Origin: Pleodorina starrii
Taxonomy: Eukaryota; Chlorophyta; Chlorophyceae; Chlamydomonadales; Volvocaceae
NCBI GenBank assembly: GCA_030267565.1
Contig: BRXU01000003.1
Coordinates: 6,857,001-6,921,000 of the forward strand
DNA length: 64,000 nucleotides
Direction of reading: 5' to 3'
The position numbers and the translations under genes are program-made. Of this stretch, positions 58,715-64,000 are shown piece after piece; position 1 is the stretch's first letter, and every line of letters starts with the position of its first letter. Below the pieces are notes generated by a model. The model ran no database searches. It worked only from the letters and a program-made list of their open reading frames with translations, and had not been told where the DNA came from.

Positions 58715-60175
58715 CAGGGTAAATCAGCGTCACTGAGAAACTGGCGTCGGGCAATGTCAGTTGAATCCGTTAGCGAGGCGGTTGGCGACTAAGTGCAAGC
58801 GCAAACCGTTATTGCTGCGAAAGCCGTATTTATTGTCTTTGTGAGCATCCTGGATGTGGCTTTACGACGAATACGTCGGAGCTTCGAAAGGGCGGCTCTA
58901 GGGACGCCGCCTGTGTTGTGTCGGAGGGGCCTTATGAGCTGGCCCTGTATCAGTCCGCGAGGGCGCTGTTAGCGTCACCTTGAGGCATTGTCTGCTTGCA
59001 GCTATGCAGGGGTTACCCTACCCCGTAGAGCCCTAGGCTCTCGGGCGTTGTTTGTAGTGCGTTAGAATGTAGTTTTGGCGCCATGCATGGACCTCGGCCA
59101 CCGGCAGGCTCTGCTGCTCATCCTGTAACTAGTCCGTCTGAGCTTTGCCAATGTGAACTCTGGACATAGCCAAACAGCACGGTCGCCTCGCGGCTCATCA
59201 ACGGCAGCCGTGGCGCTGGGGGACGCCTCAATGCCGCCTCTGCGTGCTGCTCGACACTCGTCGCTTCCGCCGCCGTCTGCTGCCTACTTCCTGAGATCTT
59301 CCGACAGTCAGCGTGCCCATCAGATGCTCCTTCCGTTTAGCCGTATCATGGACGTCACCGCGGCAGCGGGAAGGCGCCCAGCGGGCGATCGATCGACGAC
59401 ATCGTCCGTCCTCCTCGGCCTCCCTCCCCTGTGCGCCACTGCTTAAGGCTGAGGAGGGCGGACGCTGAGGCGGAGGCTGAGGAGGGCGGACGATGACGTT
59501 GATCGTCCGCTGCTGGGCGCCTCCCCACTGCCGCGGTGACGTCCATGATACAGCTAAACGGAAGGAGCATCTGATGGGCACGCTGACTGTCGGAAGGCCT
59601 CAGGAAGTAGGCAGAAGACGGCGGCGGAAGCGACGAGTGTCGAGCAGCAGAGGCGGCATTGAGGCGTCCCCCAGCGCCACGGCTGCCGTTGATGAGCCGC
59701 GAGGCGACCGTGCTGTTTGGCTAGGTCCAGAGTCCACATTGGCAAAGCTCAGACGGACTAGTTACAGGATGAGCAGCAGAGCCGGCCGGCGGCCGAGGTC
59801 CATGCATGGCGCCAAAACTACATTCTACCACACTACAAACAACGCCCGAGAGCCTAGGGCTCTACGGGGTAGGGTAACCCCTGCATAGCTGCAAGCAGAC
59901 AATGCCTCAAGGTGACGCTAACAGCGCCCTCGCGGACTGATACAGGGCCAGCTCATAAGGCCCCTCCGACACAACACAGGCGGCGTCCCTAGAGCCGCCC
60001 TTTCGAAGCTCCGACGTATTCGTCGTAAAGCCACATCCAGGATGCTCACAAAGACAATAAATACGGCTTTCGCAGCAATAACGGTTTGCGCTTGCACTTA
60101 GTCGCCAACCGCCTCGCTAACGGATTCAACTGACATTGCCCGACGCCAGTTTCTCAGTGACGCTGATTTACCCTG
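58715..60175. mobile_element. Fold-back unit: left module in head-to-head inverted copies
   Basis: Two copies of the 700-bp left module face each other (58715-about 59445 forward; about 59474-60175 reverse), with a GA/GC-rich joint containing GGCTGAGGAGGGCGGACG twice. The right module is missing. The RNA or single strand could form a very long hairpin. Confidence 0.75.
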
Positions 60176-60183
60176 ACAGCTGT

Positions 60184-62483
60184 CAGGGTAAACGGCCGTC
60201 GGTGGGACGGTTCGGCCACGTAGGCGCCTCACTCCCCCCCCAGACCGAAGCTTGCTAGCAAAGCGGGCTAGGGATGAACGAACGAAGGCGCCGAGCCGTG
60301 CAACGGGGTACAACTGAAGACACGCATGCTATGCCTTATGCGGCACGAAAACCTACGGACCGAACGGAGCCAGCGACTGCACTGTACGGCACACGGCGCG
60401 CACCGTCCCTCCAAGCACGACAGGCGGGAAAAGCCCCGGCAATAAAGCATGTCGGGCTGAAGCGCACCGACAGCAAGCAAAGGTGTCGCGATCCGGCTAA
60501 CGGCACGGGTATGTCAACGGCTTAGTCTCGGGCAGCCAACCCATTCCCCCAAGCCGTGCGCGCCCATTAGTCGCTCTTTAGTGGCGCGGGCTTTGCTACG
60601 GCATTTAATGTGATTTGATTGAACGCCGGGCTTTGCTGCGGCATTTAATGTGATTTGATTTAACGAGGCGTCGAAAGACATTGTACGGCCAGATGCACGA
60701 CCACCAAACTTTGCCATAACTCAACACGCATGCCGTGACGACGGGCAGGAATGCTGCCGTGCGAAATACTAATTGCGGCGCGCTGGATACGCAGGACCGA
60801 AGGGCGCCAGCAGTTCAGGCCAAGGACAGGCCGGCAACAGCATCACTTGACGTATTCACCTTCAAAACAAACGACTGCGACGGCTGTGAAACGAACGCGA
60901 GGCACTCTCTCTCAATGGGAGGGGCTGCTGACGGGCCATACGAAGGGCGCCAGCTACTACGCTGCACTGCGGCAGACGGCGCGCACCAATCCCCCCCCCA
61001 GCACGACAGGCGGAGGAGTTCCAGCGATAAAGCATGTCGGGCTGAAAAGCGCGCCGACTGCAAACAAGGAAATCGCAGATCCGGCTACGGGAGAGTGTAC
61101 GTCAGTGGCTTAGTCTCGGGCAGCCAACCCATCCCCCCAAACATACCGGGCGTGCCCATTAGTCGCTCTTTAATGGCGCGGGCTTTGCTCCGGCAGCTAA
61201 TTTGATATGATGGAACGAGGCGTTGATAGTTAGTGTACGGCCAGATATCCGACCTCGTTGCTTCGCTTCGACTCAACACGCAGACGCGAGGGTGAGCTGA
61301 AAGCGGCAGTGCGCAGTACTAAACGCGGCATGCTGGACACTCGCGTATCGGACGGCGGGAACCGTTGGGCCGGCAACGACGGTTGGAATGTAACGGCCCA
61401 TGGACCATCAAGAGTGTTCGAAGCGGCATCGCAGATATCACCCAAAACAAAACAATAGACTTTGCGCGCACAACTGATAACATCAGTAATCTACCTAAAC
61501 ACCGCGTATTACTGCGCAAAACAACTTCCACGACATGCCAAGGCAACAAGCCAAGCTCTGCTGCATACTGTAAGCCAAATTCGCCGTCTGTAAAACACTA
61601 TATCACCAGCTTACTTCGGCGGCCGGCATCGCGCTTCGATCAAGAACTTGGTCCGCATGCTTGCTCCGACAATGTTCACGCGATGCCCATCGAAAGCTTC
61701 TTCTGACGTCACAATGAGTAGAAACGGTGGGTTAGAACCACCACCTTGAGGCAAAGCAGTGGCGCACAGGGGAGGGAGGCCGAGGAGGACGGACGATGTC
61801 GTCGATCGATCGCCCGCTGGGCGCCTTCCCGCTGCCGCGGTGACGTCCATGATACGGCTAAACGGAAGGAGCATCTGATGGGCACGCTGACTGTCGGAAG
61901 ATCTCAGGAAGTAGGCAGAAGACGGCGGCGGAAGCGACGAGTGTCGAGCAGCACGCAGAGGCGGCATTGAGGCGTCCCCCAGCGCCACGGCTGCCGTTGA
62001 TGAGCCGCGAGGCGACCGTGCTGTTTGGCTATGTCCAGAGTTCACATTGGCAAAGCTCAGACGGACTAGTTACAGGATGAGCAGCAGAGCCTGCCGGTGG
62101 CCGAGGTCCATGCATGGCGCCAAAACTACATTCTTACGCACTACAAACAACGCCCGAGAGCATAGGGCTCTACGGGGTAGGGTAACCCCTGCATAGCTGC
62201 AAGCAGACAATGCCTCAAGGTGACGCTAACAGCGCCCTCGCGGACTGATACAGGGCCAGCTCATAAGGCCCCTCCGACACAACACAGGCGGCGTCCCTAG
62301 AGCCGCCCTTTCGAAGCTCCGACGTATTCGTCGTAAAGCCACATCCAGGATGCTCACAAAGACAATAAATACGGCTTTCGCAGCAATAACGGTTTGCGCT
62401 TGCACTTAGTCGCCAACCGCCTCGCTAACGGATTCAACTGACATTGCCCGACGCCAGTTTCTCAGTGACGCTGATTTACCCTG
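60184..62483 (-). mobile_element. Complete copy 2 of the CAGGGTAAA element, inverted
   Basis: 2,300 bp in the orientation opposite to copy 1, flanked on both sides by ACAGCTGT (60176-60183, 62484-62491). Very similar to copy 1 throughout, with point changes and small indels. Its left module carries the variants of the inner forward copy at 58715 rather than those of copy 1. Confidence 0.7.
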
Positions 62484-62491
62484 ACAGCTGT

Positions 62492-64000
62492 GCTGGACAA
62501 GTGTGATCGGACCGGGGACCAACCCGCCATCGTGCCTCGCGATGTCTACGCTCCGGAAGCGCTCGCGACCTGCTGCGTGGACAACCTGTCATTACCGGCA
62601 AGCTCTGGTGGCGGACCAGGGGAGGTCCGCCACTCCCCTGTGGCGGACAATGCCGAGGGTATCCAGGGCTGGCCGGCGGGAGCTCTGAACCTGTCTGAAC
62701 TCGTGCCCTTGCTGTGGCGACAGCGGGAAATATTGGAAAGTGTTGGGCATTCGTGTGGGGAGGGCAGTTTGGTGCTTTGGTCCCCGCGTTAGGGCAAAAT
62801 CCTTGCTTGCATTTCTCTGCCTCCCCGCCAAGCGTGAGAGCCCATTCGGGGATGCGGCCGCAGCTGGCATTGACTGTATTTTGGGTATAAAGATAGGATA
62901 CGACTTGCTCTCCGAGCAGCTGAAAAGCGTCTTATTGGCAAACAATTTGCTTCTCGCGGAAAAAGCGTTTGCTTGGGCGCTTCATGTCGATTCGGCACAT
63001 CGGCAGTCACAAAGCTTCGGCCTTGATCCCGCGCGCGGGCTCGTATACGGTGAATTGGCAAGTATATTGTCGCGCTTCGATTCGGCAGATTGCAAAATAT
63101 GCTAACTGTTTTGTAATTGCATTTGCGACGTGGCCATGCGGTAGATGCCAGATTGATGGCGATCGATGCGAACGTCCTTTGACGCGAACCGACTGTCGGA
63201 TATGAAGCTATGCTATATATTCCACCGGTGAGAACTGTTCCGACGAGTATTGAAACGATGCAGGACATCAGATCACCCTACGACGCACTGAGATGCACCT
63301 AAAGCCGCAAGCAAAAAACGTTATTAAATCCATGGGACACGTTGGTCGCCATTAGTGTGCATCCAACGCGCACTGGGCGAGCTACGCACACGAGTAGAGG
63401 CGCGATATGAGGACTGAATTGGCGACGATACACGTTCGGACGGCCCTGCCTATTGCAAAGTTATGCATACATCCGCGCGACGCTTGGGTTTCCAACAAGG
63501 AGACGTAACACCAACAAATGCTTCAATCAGTAAAAGCTTTAGTAGAACCATTTGACTTCTCGTCATACACAAATTACTTATCGGCCTTCGTATGCTGCGG
63601 CGTCGAGGCACGTTCGCCTGGCGGGCGCACACTAGCAACGCGCGTACACTTCCTATCATTAAGCTGGACAAAATCTTTCAAGTTATTTCAAGGTCGTTAA
63701 GTTTATTTGAGCTCACGCTTAGCGACAATGCATAGAGGGAAGAGCAGAACTGCTTTGGAGAAAGGCCGTACAACAACGGTCATAACTGTCACCGCGTTAA
63801 GATACCTGTGATGTCCGAACCTGCATGCCAAGCAAGACTTCATACGTAATGAGCACGCCCGACATAACTCACACCGGCCCTGCTCCACATTTGTCGCTTA
63901 CTTCGCAAAGATTTTGGCTGTCGGCCGAAACGCGCACGTTCAGTGCCTGCGGGTTATGTTCAAGACTTCTTACAACGTTTCAATTTAACTTACCTCGATC
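62492..64000. other. Right-hand flank
   Basis: A forward frame 62490-62792 (about 100 residues: LDKCDRTGDQPAIVPRDVYA, then CVDNLSLPASSGGGPGE) has protein-like composition and directly abuts the element end, so it could be an exon cut off by the array, but no splice or domain evidence supports it. From 62800 the DNA is AT-richer with nothing recognised. Confidence 0.3.

Larger units (their letters stand above)
56359..62483. mobile_element. Array of CAGGGTAAA-ended DNA elements forming a giant inverted repeat
   Basis: Two end types occur: alpha (CAGGGTAAATCAGCGTCACT) and beta (CAGGGTAAACGGCCGTCGGT). From the left: a beta end fragment (56359-about 56408), a complete alpha-to-beta element (56416-58706), a fold-back unit with alpha ends on both sides (58715-60175), and a complete element in reverse (60184-62483). 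ACAGCTGT separates units at 58707-58714 and 60176-60183 and follows the last one at 62484-62491. The whole of 56416-62483 is therefore an inverted repeat with arms of about 3.0 kb and a loop of some tens of bases near 59450. Frames inside are short and unrecognised, so the elements look non-autonomous. CAGGG ends with 8-bp flanks would fit hAT, but ACAGCTGT is itself palindromic, so the duplication length is uncertain. Confidence 0.75.

Overview
The window reads as nuclear DNA of a volvocine green alga (Volvox, Pleodorina or Eudorina type). The evidence is: genes split by many GT-AG introns; very GC-rich exons coding Ala/Gln/Gly/Pro homopolymers beside AT-richer intergenic DNA; secreted proline-rich (SPP/PPSP) cell-wall proteins; TGTAA polyadenylation motifs; and above all a tandem set of VARL (Volvocine Algal RegA-Like, SAND-type) transcription-factor genes. 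Exon models were built by hand from splice signals and frame continuity, so exon edges are inference unless stated.

Layout: (1) 1.3-5.5 kb, a six-exon secreted Cys-rich protein with a Ser-Pro stalk and hydrophobic C-terminus; a hAT element with a perfect 8-bp target duplication sits in its third intron. (2) 6.6-7.4 kb, a frameshifted retroelement-like ORF. (3) 9.0-12.3 kb, a second secreted protein with an SRCR-like region. (4) 13.27 kb, a tRNA-His. (5) 17.0-43.5 kb, four same-strand VARL loci, here called A (17.0-20.0), B (24.0-30.2), C (33.9-35.4, a broken copy) and D (38.9-43.5). A small three-exon gene end lies between B and C at 32.4-33.0 kb. (6) 51.7-55.2 kb, gene E, with the same gene plan as B-D but no VARL domain that I can see. 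(7) 56.4-62.5 kb, a roughly 6.1-kb giant inverted repeat made of DNA elements with CAGGGTAAA ends. The remaining DNA shows no gene I can support.

The VARL loci share a detailed architecture. In B, C and D (and in E) the reading frame appears to begin with a two-codon piece, ATG GAG, directly followed by a GTGAG splice donor at the end of what would be a 5'-UTR exon. The next large exon starts with [AV]D....E[DE] in A, B and D, runs through low-complexity sequence and ends with the first two thirds of the SAND/VARL fold, at ...SRSxFEK. A phase-0 intron then splits the domain, and the last exon opens with GGSKMxKWYRSIRVLPDLEP. Together these would be DNA-binding regulators; RegA, the founder of the family, suppresses reproduction in Volvox somatic cells. 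In V. carteri the cluster order is rlsA-regA-rlsB-rlsC. By position A, B, C, D could match these, but I cannot prove that assignment from sequence, so no symbols are given.

C and D are recent duplicates that share upstream DNA, 5' exon, domain and intron. C has lost most of its large exon, carries an in-frame TAG upstream of the domain and a stop just after it, yet keeps the VARL frame and both splice sites. This copy-and-decay state and the shared micro-exon are the most informative features of the window.
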